Below are positions 1 through 5,613 of a DNA stretch of 6,035 bases, in pieces; positions within the stretch are counted from its first letter, which is position 1, and the number at the start of each line of letters is the position of its first letter. A program made the translations under genes and the position numbers. Below the pieces are notes generated by a model. It ran no database searches, was not told the DNA's origin, and saw only the letters and a program-made list of their open reading frames with translations. This DNA is from Caldithrix sp. (GTDB lineage Bacteria; KSB1; UBA2214; DYKH01): positions 42,631 to 48,665 of the forward strand of contig DYKH01000027.1 in NCBI GenBank assembly GCA_020722685.1. Reading direction: 5' to 3'.

Positions 1-187
1 GCCCCGCACCTTCTTCCACTGCTTTGCGCTCTGCATCCTTCACTGCCCGTTCTTTGGCCACTTTAATAGTCTCTCCCTCGCCCATGTAGCTATAGCCATC
101 AACGGTGACTTTGACAATATTAGCTGGTGTCTGAGCGAAAAGAATTGAAGCACTTAATAACATCATGAATGCTCTAATTATCTTCAT
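1..187 (-). CDS. Secreted protein, N-terminal part only (FlgT N-terminal/LPP20-like)
   Basis: Only the first 62 codons are in the window; the gene continues past the left edge. The ATG at 187-185 is preceded by a strong Shine-Dalgarno site (AAGGAGG, 202-196) with 8 nt spacing. An ATG five bases further upstream stops after two codons. Residues 1-18 (MKIIRAFMMLLSASILFA) form a type I signal peptide with likely cleavage before Gln19, so the product is exported to the periplasm or outer membrane. The mature part starts with a short beta-like segment (VKVTVDGYSYMGEGE) and then a charged helix, AKERAVKDAERKAVEEGAG. The 'A-R-A-x-x-D-A-x-R-x-A-V-E' pattern resembles the N-terminal domain of FlgT and LPP20-type envelope proteins; this is family recall, not an alignment. 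It lies 66 bp downstream of the HEPN gene on the same strand. The function of the full protein cannot be told from this fragment. Confidence 0.72.
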   Translation of the reverse strand, partial: MKIIRAFMMLLSASILFAQTPANIVKVTVDGYSYMGEGETIKVAKERAVKDAERKAVEEGAG

Positions 188-253
188 TGCATTTGCCTCC
201 TTAGTTATCGCAAAAAAATGTTCAAGGCTTCTACCCCAGATCTTTTCACATCA

Positions 254-649
254 TTAAAGATACGAAAAAAGTTTTTGTGAGATCATATCGACGAATCTTT
301 CTGCCTGTTTCTGCATTTGCTCCACATCATGCTGGTTAAATTGTACAAACTCGGCATAGTCGCTCTCTTGTCGGTTCTCGAACATTTCAGCATAAAACCG
401 AGACCATTGTTTGTCGATTTCGCCAGTTTTGACAAATTCCATGTTGAACAAAGTACGAACACCGGAATGTTTCTGGGACCCTAAGCCTTTTGTCTGGAGC
501 AAAGACAGAACAGCGTAAAAGCAGGCATAATACAAACGATTGACAGCCGTGTTATGGTGGCCTTCGTTTTGTAATAACCGTGCTTCCTGCAAAGCTTCTT
601 TTGCTCTTTTCAGCCGATAGCGTAGTAATTCAATCTGCTCTTCTTTCAC
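254..649 (-). CDS. HEPN domain protein, putative toxin of an MNT-HEPN pair
   Basis: The protein has 131 residues, an all-helical HEPN fold of the PF05168 type. Landmarks are AVNRLYYACFYAV (35-47), KHSGVRTLFN (60-69) and ENRQESDYAEFVQF (91-104). The start is GTG at 649-647, overlapping the TGA of the upstream nucleotidyltransferase by 4 nt (GTGA), with an AAGGAG-type site 7 nt before it, so the two are translationally coupled. HEPN proteins paired with MNT nucleotidyltransferases are known as toxin-antitoxin systems in which HEPN can be an RNase and MNT its antitoxin, in some cases by adenylylating it. Here the segment that should hold the R-x4-6-H catalytic motif reads R93-Q-E-S-D97-Y98, with no histidine. 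Either this subgroup uses other residues or the protein is not an RNase of the usual kind. An alternative role is a substrate- or nucleotide-binding partner of the nucleotidyltransferase. The family call is firm; the toxin role is inferred from context. Confidence 0.88.
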   Translation of the reverse strand: MKEEQIELLRYRLKRAKEALQEARLLQNEGHHNTAVNRLYYACFYAVLSLLQTKGLGSQKHSGVRTLFNMEFVKTGEIDKQWSRFYAEMFENRQESDYAEFVQFNQHDVEQMQKQAERFVDMISQKLFSYL

Positions 650-975
650 AGCAGAACTCCTTCCTTGTCAATTGCCTGCTTTAACGGCGACGCACGATAT
701 TTACTTGATTCCCATTCGCCTTGGCTGCGTACGATACAACTGATAATGATCTCTTCTTGAAGCTCAATATCATACAAGCGATGACGAATCTTTTGCGTGA
801 GCGAATAATCAGCTTCTCTTGGAATGAGAACCAACAAATCAAGGTCGGAGTCTGGCCGAGCGTCACCGCGGGCGCGGGAACCGTACAAAAGCACCGTCGC
901 ATTCGGGGCAATCTCCAGGATAGCGCTTTTGCACCGGCTTAATATTCGCTCGCTATTCCGTTCCCAATTATTCAC
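646..975 (-). CDS. MNT-type nucleotidyltransferase, putative antitoxin partner of HEPN
   Basis: The product has 109 residues from the chosen GTG at 975-973. A TTG at 993 would add six residues (encoded MCKGDK), but AAAGGAG lies inside that extension, 5 nt before the GTG, so the GTG is preferred. It has the minimal nucleotidyltransferase domain (PF01909): TVLLYGSRARGDARPDSDLDLLV at about 27-49, with GSRARG (32-37) as the nucleotide-binding loop and D44-x-D46 as the metal-binding carboxylates. The third acidic position probably falls in LQEEIIIS (72-79), a Glu where many relatives have Asp. The end (KQAIDKEGVLL) is typical of the family. MNT proteins transfer AMP or related groups; with HEPN partners they act as antitoxins in characterised cases. 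It overlaps the HEPN gene by 4 nt and lies 91 bp after the interrupted caspase/Lcl_C gene. The full active-site motif suggests a working enzyme; the target is inferred. Confidence 0.88.
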   Translation of the reverse strand: MNNWERNSERILSRCKSAILEIAPNATVLLYGSRARGDARPDSDLDLLVLIPREADYSLTQKIRHRLYDIELQEEIIISCIVRSQGEWESSKYRASPLKQAIDKEGVLL

Positions 976-980
976 TTTGT

Positions 981-987
981 CTCCTTT
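981..987 (-). promoter_or_regulatory. Ribosome binding site deciding the MNT start
   Basis: AAAGGAG on the minus strand, 5 nt before the GTG at 975. It sits within the longest possible reading frame from the TTG at 993, which argues for the shorter protein starting VNNWERN. Confidence 0.65.
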
Positions 988-1028
988 GCACAATTTTTTT
1001 AAAAAAGGTCTATCAGATTTCTCCCCAC

Positions 1029-1060
1029 CCTAATGACCAAATATCCTAAATCACCAAATC
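1029..1060. repeat. Two tandem imperfect 16-bp repeats upstream of the MNT-HEPN pair
   Basis: On the plus strand CCTAATGACCAAATAT (1029-1044) is followed directly by CCTAAATCACCAAATC (1045-1060). The halves match well if a one-base shift is allowed. They lie between the stop of the Lcl_C part and the MNT gene, in its leader. Such tandem sites could be operator copies for autoregulation, but no promoter elements around them are convincing. A run of seven T followed by six A (994-1006) separates them from the ribosome binding site. Confidence 0.45.
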
Positions 1061-1066
1061 AGCAAA

Positions 1067-1819
1067 TTACCTCTCAAATGATTGTCCGGAACGCACTGCT
1101 CGAACGAAGCCGTTGGGGAAGAATCCGGCGTAGTCTAAACTAACGTAGTGGAAAGGGACTTTCCACGCCCTCGAGTAACCTGCTACCAAATCCGAGGTCA
1201 AAATCGACGACTGACTTTTGTCAAATACTGGATTAATGTGCGAAGCCCCTTTCTTAACCGGCTCCAGCAAACTCATAGCCTCTTCCAATGTGGGCAAACG
1301 CCAATCGTGGTAGCCGGCATAACCGCTTCGGTTTAAAGCAACGATCCACTGCTTGGCCTTTTCGTAGGTCATCTCTTCTAGGGAGCCAGATTGCTGCCAC
1401 ATCAATCCCGTGACGTGGTCGATCACCACTTGATCTCCTGCGATAGCTCGCCTCTCATAGTCATGGGGAATCCCTTTGCCTGTTTTATTTAATTCCTCTT
1501 CATAAAATCCTTTTGCTCTCAGCATGGATGTAACTGCTTCAGAGCTAAGAGCTGTAGGATTAGAGCGGAGAGAAAAGCGTCCTGCTTGTGGCTTGGCTTC
1601 ATCTTGCTTTATTTTGGGTATGGTCGGCTCAGGAGAATGATAGCTCGACCAATACTGCCGTCTGTTACGGGCGTTGCCGCGCTGGTCGTCATCCTGCTGG
1701 CTGTAAGGATTGTCATCGGTATAGCTCTGCAAAAAGTCTTGCCACATCTGCGTTTTCTGGTTGGCCGGCAAATTGGCATCGCCGTCCAGGGCTTGTGCCT
1801 TCTGGTAGCCGGCATTCAT
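1067..1819 (-). pseudogene. C-terminal part of the interrupted caspase-like protein, with DUF1566/Lcl_C domain
   Basis: These 250 codons are in the same frame as the caspase-like gene upstream and are separated from it only by an amber codon (1831-1829) and three sense codons. The ATG at 1819 has no Shine-Dalgarno site and no signal peptide, so independent translation is unlikely. Residues 1-60 (MNAGYQKAQALDGD... DNPYSQQDDDQ...RRQYW) look like the charged helical linker seen after caspase domains in related envelope proteins. It continues the pre-stop sequence SEASRLAAAKAQWDT naturally. Residues about 84-244 hold the DUF1566/Lcl_C domain: LSSEAVTSMLRAKGFYEEEL, VVIDHVTGLMWQQSG (131-145), HDWRLPTLEEAMSLL (171-185) and a closing FVRAVRS (238-244). 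Lcl_C is a C-type-lectin-like fold found in surface proteins; its ligand here is unknown. The domain shows no decay, so the stop is either recent, read through, or a sequence error. Confidence 0.75.
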
Positions 1820-1828
1820 ATTGTTCTG

Positions 1829-1831
1829 CTA
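1829..1831 (-). other. In-frame amber codon inside a caspase-Lcl_C reading frame
   Basis: The minus-strand codons run ...GCC CAG TGG GAT ACT TAG CAG AAC AAT ATG..., giving AQWDT-stop-QNNMNAGYQKAQ. The frames before and after are identical (2818 and 1819 differ by 999 nt), so one base change (TAG to TGG or CAG, for example) restores a 583-residue protein. No frameshift is involved. Confidence 0.85.
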
Positions 1832-2818
1832 AGTATCCCACTGGGCTTTGGCAGCGGCTAAACGACTGGCCTCGCTTTCGTATCGGCTCAAGTCCAACTG
1901 GCTGTTTTTAGGAGCAGGTGGTGAAGCCGTTTGCTGGGCAGCAGCTTGGCGGCAAACGAAGACAAAATCACCCTTGTCCAACTGGGGATCGCGAATCTTG
2001 CCATATTGCGGGTGTTGAGCATCGCGGGAATAGTTCACCACCTTGGTCTGCAAAAACTCTCCCAGCTCAGTACCGGTGATATAACCATCACCGTTGCTGT
2101 CGCCCTCACCGGCCAAAGCGGCCACAAACTGTTGCTTAAAAATGCTGCGATCCGGCACCTGCTCATTTTCGCCGCCGGCGGTAATAAACTGGCGCACCGG
2201 CTGACTTGTCTTGTAGCTAATGGCCGCAGGAAGCGCCCGCGAAAGCGCAAAGATGCTGCCGGAAAAACAGCTATCGAATAGAAACAGGGCATGCTTGGCG
2301 TCGATGTTACGGGCGTAGGTGTTAAAGCTTTCCATGCTGATGGCCTTTTTGAGGAAACCGGCCCGATCGGCATCCGGCAAGGGAGTGTCCGCAGGAACGA
2401 TGTAACCAATGTCGCCGCCATAGGATTTCTTTTCCGTGTGACCGTGTCCGGCAAAATAGAACAATAGACGGTCATCCTTACCCTGTCCGCGGCTGGAAAT
2501 AAAGTCCTTGATGGCGCTCTCTAACTGAGTAGAAGTCGGATTTTCCACCAGCGTCACCACAAAGCCCTGTTGTTCCAAAGCGGCTTGCACCTCGCGGGCA
2601 TCATTGACAGCGTTGGACAAATCCGGCCAGCCATGGATGTAATCAGAAACACCAACGACCAAGGCATAGCTGGCGCGATAGAGATCGATCTGATGGCCAT
2701 CTGGCGTCTTGGCCACGATGGTAACGCCACGGTTCTGCGCCCAATTGGGTTGCTGCGCAAGGCAGATCAACAGCACTATCAGCACCGAGCTATCGATGAA
2801 TTTTGCAGCGATATTCAT
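1829..2818 (-). CDS. Secreted caspase-like protein (peptidase C14) with EF-hand; C-terminus cut by amber codon
   Basis: The 329-residue product starts at ATG 2818, 8 nt after AGGAGG (2832-2827). Residues 1-27 are a signal peptide (SSVLIVLLICLA core, likely cleavage NWA|Q), so it acts outside the cytoplasm. Residues about 50-290 form the caspase/metacaspase fold: SYALVVGVSDY (50-60), a helix starting LSNAVNDAREVQAALEQQGF, YFAGHG with catalytic His125, and FDSCFSG with catalytic Cys184. A perfect EF-hand loop, DSNGDGYITGTE (240-251), lies between the catalytic half and the last strand, suggesting calcium binding. Such enzymes usually cut after Arg or Lys; the substrate is unknown. Residues 291-310 are a Pro/Ala linker, then a charged helix broken by the stop. 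It lies 61 bp after the DUF2283 gene. Both catalytic residues are present, so the truncated product could still be active. Cytosolic defence caspases lack a signal peptide, so a defence role is less likely. Confidence 0.9.
   Translation of the reverse strand: MNIAAKFIDSSVLIVLLICLAQQPNWAQNRGVTIVAKTPDGHQIDLYRASYALVVGVSDYIHGWPDLSNAVNDAREVQAALEQQGFVVTLVENPTSTQLESAIKDFISSRGQGKDDRLLFYFAGHGHTEKKSYGGDIGYIVPADTPLPDADRAGFLKKAISMESFNTYARNIDAKHALFLFDSCFSGSIFALSRALPAAISYKTSQPVRQFITAGGENEQVPDRSIFKQQFVAALAGEGDSNGDGYITGTELGEFLQTKVVNYSRDAQHPQYGKIRDPQLDKGDFVFVCRQAAAQQTASPPAPKNSQLDLSRYESEASRLAAAKAQWDT
2066..2101 (-). other. EF-hand calcium-binding loop within the caspase-like protein
   Basis: The twelve-residue loop DSNGDGYITGTE has canonical ligands at positions 1 (D), 3 (N), 5 (D), 7 (backbone of Y), 9 (T) and 12 (E), plus the invariant G at 6 and hydrophobic I at 8. 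Confidence 0.85.
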
Positions 2819-2879
2819 GATCTTTCCCTCCTGTTTAAAATATGAACTCGATATGGTCTCAATAGGCTCGAACGAAACG

Positions 2880-3098
2880 CTATGCAGTAATAGCTTGCAG
2901 ATGTTCGAGAATGATTTCCGGCTGCTCGGAGCGAAATCCCAAATGCTCGCGAGCGGAAAGTATTTCTATACCATGTATCTCTCCATCCGGGCCATAATCG
3001 ATGGCCAAATCAGGGCCAACCCGAACCGTATGATCTACGCCATGCCCTTTTAAGGTGATATACACAGCGTCAGCACGAGGATCAAAGGTCACTTTCAT
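2880..3098 (-). CDS. DUF2283 small protein, putative antitoxin-like partner
   Basis: The product has 72 residues from ATG 3098, beginning MKVTFDPRADAVYITLKG. The pattern 'D-x-x-A-D-A-x-Y-I-x-L' then 'D-x-G-P-D-G-E-I-x-G-I-E-I-L-x-A' (GPDGEIHGIEILSARE, about 36-51) is the DUF2283 (YuzE-like) signature, a short beta-rich domain. A TTG one codon upstream is possible, but the AAAAGGAGG site (3114-3106) is 7 nt from the ATG, which is the better distance. The start overlaps the TGA of the DUF4258-like gene by one base (TGATG), so translation is coupled. DUF2283 genes often sit next to small DUF4258 or RelE/BrnT-like genes (family recall), hence the toxin-antitoxin reading; no biochemical function is established from the sequence. 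The tail (FRSEQPEIILEHLQAITA) is longer and less conserved. Confidence 0.85.
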   Translation of the reverse strand: MKVTFDPRADAVYITLKGHGVDHTVRVGPDLAIDYGPDGEIHGIEILSAREHLGFRSEQPEIILEHLQAITA

Positions 3099-3448
3099 CA
3101 AAATGCCTCCTTTTGAGAAAAAAATGTATAGACAGTGATGACCACAATTTCCTTTTCTTCTTCAACAAAGATGGGTACCACCTGTTTTGAACGGTAAAAG
3201 CGTCCATAGTGTTCAGCTTCAAATGCAAATGTCCGAGCGCAAGTTAATCTGCCTTTCTTCGCAGACTGCCAAATTCCTTCTTGAATTGTTTGTCTAACTT
3301 CTTTAGTCACCTTGCGATTTTTAATTTGCAGTAAAGCATGTTCACTGAATACTATTGGCTTCACGGCAGCCTCTGGTTTAGTATCGAAAAATGCTGATGT
3401 CTCTGGCTTAAGCTTGCCCAAATTCAATAAAAGGTCCGCATCAATCAC
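3098..3448 (-). CDS. DUF4258-like small protein, putative toxin-like partner
   Basis: The frame gives 116 residues from GTG 3448. The conserved part begins at about residue 30: KPIVFSEHALLQIKNRKVTKEVRQTIQEGIWQ, the 'S-E-H-A-x-x-x-x-x-x-R-x-x-x-x-E-V' pattern of DUF4258. It ends in beta strands QVVPIFVEEEKEIVVITVYTFF (89-110). Members resemble small RelE/BrnT-like RNase folds, and His36 and Arg45 are the candidate active residues; this is inference. The start is uncertain. The GTG at 3448 has no ribosome site, and a GTG at 3364-3362 (residue 29, weak GAGG 5 nt ahead) would give an 88-residue protein matching the usual family start. The gene lies directly downstream of a repeat array (3458-3536) and overlaps the DUF2283 gene by one base. 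Confidence 0.75.
   Translation of the reverse strand: MIDADLLLNLGKLKPETSAFFDTKPEAAVKPIVFSEHALLQIKNRKVTKEVRQTIQEGIWQSAKKGRLTCARTFAFEAEHYGRFYRSKQVVPIFVEEEKEIVVITVYTFFSQKEAF
3106..3114 (-). promoter_or_regulatory. Ribosome binding site deciding the DUF2283 start
   Basis: AAAAGGAGG on the minus strand lies 7 nt before the ATG at 3098 and only 4 nt before the alternative TTG at 3101. It is embedded in the last codons of the upstream DUF4258-like gene. Confidence 0.65.
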
Positions 3449-3457
3449 AAATCAATT

Positions 3458-3536
3458 TTGACCATCCTTGCTACCCTTGACCATTCTTGACAATACTTGA
3501 CGATATTTGACCACTCTTGACTATCTTTGACTCGAC
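3458..3536. repeat. Array of eight ~10-bp direct repeats, consensus TTGACNATNC
   Basis: On the plus strand units begin at 3458, 3468, 3477, 3487, 3497, 3507, 3517 and 3527. All are 10 bp except the second, which is 9 bp and reads TTGCTACCC. Seven of eight start with TTGAC; the remaining half varies. The 10-bp period places each TTGAC (GTCAA on the minus strand) on the same face of the helix. The last two units overlap the final codons and stop of the FAH-fold gene (ending at 3521), and the array ends 9 bp before the first possible start of the DUF4258-like gene. It could be an operator array for that pair or simple slippage-grown sequence. Confidence 0.8.
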
Positions 3537-4432
3537 CCTTCTACCACACTGTTTCGAAGAACCCCCAATCCATCAATCCTCGCCTCTATCACATCCCCTG
3601 CCTGAATCGGCAACGTTCCTTCCGGAGTACCGGTGCAAATGATGTCGCCCGGCTGCAAAGTAATGTACTTGGAGATATGGGAAATCAATTGTGGGATTTT
3701 GAAAACCATATCCCGCGTATTGGCTTTTTGCTTGGTTACGCCATTGACAGTCAACTCCATCTGCAAATTATGCGGATTGTCTATCGCATCGACCGGCACC
3801 AAATAAGGCCCCATGGGACAAAATGTATCAAATCCCTTGCTCAAAGTCCACGGCCGCCCCTTTTTGATGTCTTCACCTTGCATCGCTCGAGCCGTCACGT
3901 CGTTGGCGATGGTGTAGCCCGCCACATGTTCCATCGCCTTACTTTCCTGCACACGAGAGGCTGTCTTGCCGATCACAACAGCCAACTCAATTTCGTGATC
4001 CACACGGCCTATTCCAGCGGGTATTCTGATTTGCTTCTCATGGGCAAGCAGAGAGGACGGTAGCTTGCTAAAGAACATCGGCTGATCGGGAACGGCAGAT
4101 TTCCACTCCTCGGCGTGGGCACGATAATTTCGTCCCAAGCAGAGGATTTTTTGCGGCCGGGCAATGGGTACCTCAAAGCTAAAATTGCCTTTGGTGCGCA
4201 GTTCCTGCGGTGTCTTAAACACCTGAACTTCATCCAAAACTTCGGTAAAGGTCTGTTTGGAGAAATACTCCATTTCTACCATGATCTGAAGAAAATTAAG
4301 CTCCGGCGCGCGCGGATGATTCTTGATGTCCTTGAAAAGCTGCCACACATAAGTAAAATCGAATCGTCCTTGTTCCGTTTCCAAGCCGATGCGCGGCTCG
4401 CCCTTGTCAGTAGTGAATGAAAAAGCTCTCAT
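3521..4432 (-). CDS. Fumarylacetoacetate hydrolase-fold enzyme (FAHD1-like)
   Basis: The product has 303 residues from ATG 4432, with GGAG 5 nt before it. The frame is open 29 codons further upstream, but that part is unlike the family and covers the promoter. Residues 1-90 are a small N-terminal domain (MRAFSFTTDKGEPRIGLE...). Residues 95-300 are the FAH catalytic domain (PF01557): ILCLGRNYRAHAEE (96-109), MFFSKLPSS (119-127), HEIELAVVIGK with metal ligands Glu147 and Glu149, GYTIANDVTAR with metal ligand Asp178, LSKGFDTFCPMGP, and GDIICTGTPEGT (262-273). These enzymes bind Mg2+ or Mn2+ and hydrolyse, decarboxylate or isomerise 2-oxo-diacids, as acylpyruvases, oxaloacetate decarboxylases or aromatic-degradation isomerases. 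The exact substrate cannot be told from sequence, and no neighbouring catabolic genes help. All key residues are present and the length is normal, so it should be active in the cytoplasm. Its last codons lie inside the repeat array. Confidence 0.93.
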   Translation of the reverse strand: MRAFSFTTDKGEPRIGLETEQGRFDFTYVWQLFKDIKNHPRAPELNFLQIMVEMEYFSKQTFTEVLDEVQVFKTPQELRTKGNFSFEVPIARPQKILCLGRNYRAHAEEWKSAVPDQPMFFSKLPSSLLAHEKQIRIPAGIGRVDHEIELAVVIGKTASRVQESKAMEHVAGYTIANDVTARAMQGEDIKKGRPWTLSKGFDTFCPMGPYLVPVDAIDNPHNLQMELTVNGVTKQKANTRDMVFKIPQLISHISKYITLQPGDIICTGTPEGTLPIQAGDVIEARIDGLGVLRNSVVEGSSQR

Positions 4433-4443
4433 TATTTCTCCAC

Positions 4444-4486
4444 AATTGTCGATGAGAAGAATCCGTGTCGTTTTGACGAATTGTCG
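4444..4486. repeat. Direct repeat AATTGTCG in the FAH-gene leader
   Basis: AATTGTCG occurs at 4444-4451 and again at 4479-4486, starts 35 bp apart. The second copy covers the predicted transcription start of the promoter at 4491-4519, so the pair could be a repressor site. An 8-bp match can arise by chance. The rest of the 4433-4723 gap holds a run of eight A (4619-4626) and no convincing gene. Confidence 0.3.
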
Positions 4487-4490
4487 GCAA

Positions 4491-4519
4491 AGTATATTAA
4501 ACCGAATCTTAATAAGCAA
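4491..4519 (-). promoter_or_regulatory. Sigma70-type promoter for the FAH-fold gene
   Basis: On the minus strand TTGCTT (4519-4514) and TATACT (4496-4491) are separated by exactly 17 bp, with AT-rich spacer sequence. Transcription would start near 4484, leaving about 50 nt of leader before the ATG at 4432. The -10 matches 5 of 6 consensus bases and the -35 matches 3 of 6. It is the best promoter-like pair I found in the window. Confidence 0.55.
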
Positions 4520-4723
4520 GGGAAATAACCAGTTGTAGACGCTCCGAAAAGGACGGCTTGGTGCACGGAGGCATAAGCTCCTCTTTGCCGGTCGTCTCGC
4601 ACCTTGTTGCAGAAAATCAAAAAAAAACGTGGAATCATAAAACTTTTACCTTGCCTGGATTGTTAAACGATGTGCCGAGTCCTTCTGCTCATTCGCAGCA
4701 AACCAGTTTGACGGCATGATGAA

Positions 4724-5479
4724 ATGGGTTATTCCCGATACATATTCATGGTGTGCCTCTACTTCGCCGGAGCGGGCCTGTGTGCGGACGGAGAATCTCA
4801 AGAAAGCAGCGGGGACTCTACACTCCACCGCATCAAGGCGATGCGCGATAGGATCATTGCCGAAAGGCTAAAAATCAAGCCTTATCGTCCAAAAATGCTC
4901 ATGCCTTCCGAACAGGCCATGAAATGGCAACTGGTCCGGTTGGCAAGAATGGCTCGCAACCGTTATCCCGATCCTAACAACAGGGTGGAAGACATGTTGT
5001 CGGAAATAAACCTCTATCCGGAGGAAGCCAAGATAAGGATGGTTTCGCTGGTCATGGCCGGAGGAGCGGCTCAAGTAGTGCTTCGTGTCAGCCGCCGGCT
5101 GTTGGCGCGCAGGGGTCTTGGCTTCATTGTGCCTAATCTGTCGGGGCTGCATCTGTCCTCACACCTCCCAGTTCTGGCCACTCGAATGAGCTTCCATGTT
5201 GCCTCGTTCACGGAACGGCGGCTTTCGGCGATCATCAAAAACAAGCTCACTGCGTTTTACTTCGAAAATGATGATCAGAGGCAGCGAGGAGCCTATCTCC
5301 AAATCTACCGGGGAACCAGCCTCATCGGCATCCTTGCCGCAACCAGGTGGAGTGATTATCGTTCCTTTGGGCTGTCGCATTATTCCAAATGGCTGCAATT
5401 TTCCTTTATCTATCAAAAGAACATGACCTATCCCGATGCGGATGCAGCGGCCATCTACTTCCGTCTGCTGTTGTTTTAG
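4724..5479 (+). CDS. Exported protein of unknown function
   Basis: The 251-residue product is the only convincing plus-strand gene, divergent from the FAH-fold gene. Residues 1-21 (MGYSRYIFMVCLYFAGAGLCA) form a signal peptide; Cys20 is preceded by Leu, which does not fit a lipobox, so signal peptidase I cleavage near Ala21 is more likely. Residues 32-110 are charged helices rich in Arg/Lys (RIKAMRDRIIAERLKIKPYRPK; MKWQLVRLARMARNRYPD). Residues 107-135 contain a hydrophobic, Gly/Ala-rich segment (SLVMAGGAAQVVLRV) followed by RRLLARRG. From about 176 there are alternating strands (KLTAFYFEND, AYLQIYRGTSLIGILAATRW, LQFSFIYQKN, AAAIYFRLLLF) ending in Phe, as in outer membrane proteins; a few strands of a barrel or a membrane-associated domain are possible. 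I do not recognise the family. The ribosome site before the ATG is weak, but a stop at 4709-4711 rules out a longer frame. Confidence 0.7.
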   Translation: MGYSRYIFMVCLYFAGAGLCADGESQESSGDSTLHRIKAMRDRIIAERLKIKPYRPKMLMPSEQAMKWQLVRLARMARNRYPDPNNRVEDMLSEINLYPEEAKIRMVSLVMAGGAAQVVLRVSRRLLARRGLGFIVPNLSGLHLSSHLPVLATRMSFHVASFTERRLSAIIKNKLTAFYFENDDQRQRGAYLQIYRGTSLIGILAATRWSDYRSFGLSHYSKWLQFSFIYQKNMTYPDADAAAIYFRLLLF

Positions 5480-5593
5480 CGCTGCATTTCCGCGCATTGC
5501 TTGAGAGGATCACCCAACCAGAGTAGGGTGTTAATGAGAGCGCTCCGAAGCCGGGCACTCATGGGGAAGTCGAGACGTGAATGATTTCAGGAA

Positions 5594-5613
5594 CACCTCG
5601 TTTGGACGAGGTG
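5594..5613. other. Perfect 7-bp hairpin CACCTCG/CGAGGTG
   Basis: The arms at 5594-5600 and 5607-5613 enclose a 6-nt loop (TTTGGA). No T-run follows on either strand, so it is unlikely to be an intrinsic terminator of the upstream gene. It fits better as part of a longer structured RNA. Confidence 0.6.

Noticed and set aside
1586..1911. Plus-strand open frames opposite the caspase/Lcl_C gene
   Set aside because: They are antisense to well-supported domains and show no ribosome sites or family features.
2838..2866. Promoter-like TTGAGA and TTTAAA 17 bp apart before the caspase-like gene, minus strand
   Set aside because: The predicted transcript would start within the ribosome binding site, leaving no usable leader.
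3458..3536. CRISPR array
   Set aside because: Units are 10 bp with no separate spacers.
3527..4063. A 178-codon plus-strand frame
   Set aside because: It lies wholly opposite the FAH-fold gene, whose motifs are clear; it is a shadow of that codon pattern.
4550..4600. GGAG/CTCC and CGGC/GCCG pairs as a structured leader
   Set aside because: The outer and inner stems do not connect and have only four pairs each, within chance expectation.
4607..4634. TTGCAG and TGGAAT as a plus-strand promoter for the exported protein
   Set aside because: Both boxes match poorly and the eight-A run makes AT-rich false hits likely.
4868..5497. Minus-strand frames opposite the exported protein
   Set aside because: They have no signal peptide or motif, and their composition fits antisense reading of the plus-strand gene.
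5511..5530. CACCC/GGGTG hairpin as the terminator of the exported-protein gene
   Set aside because: The stem is short, the loop is long and no T-run follows.
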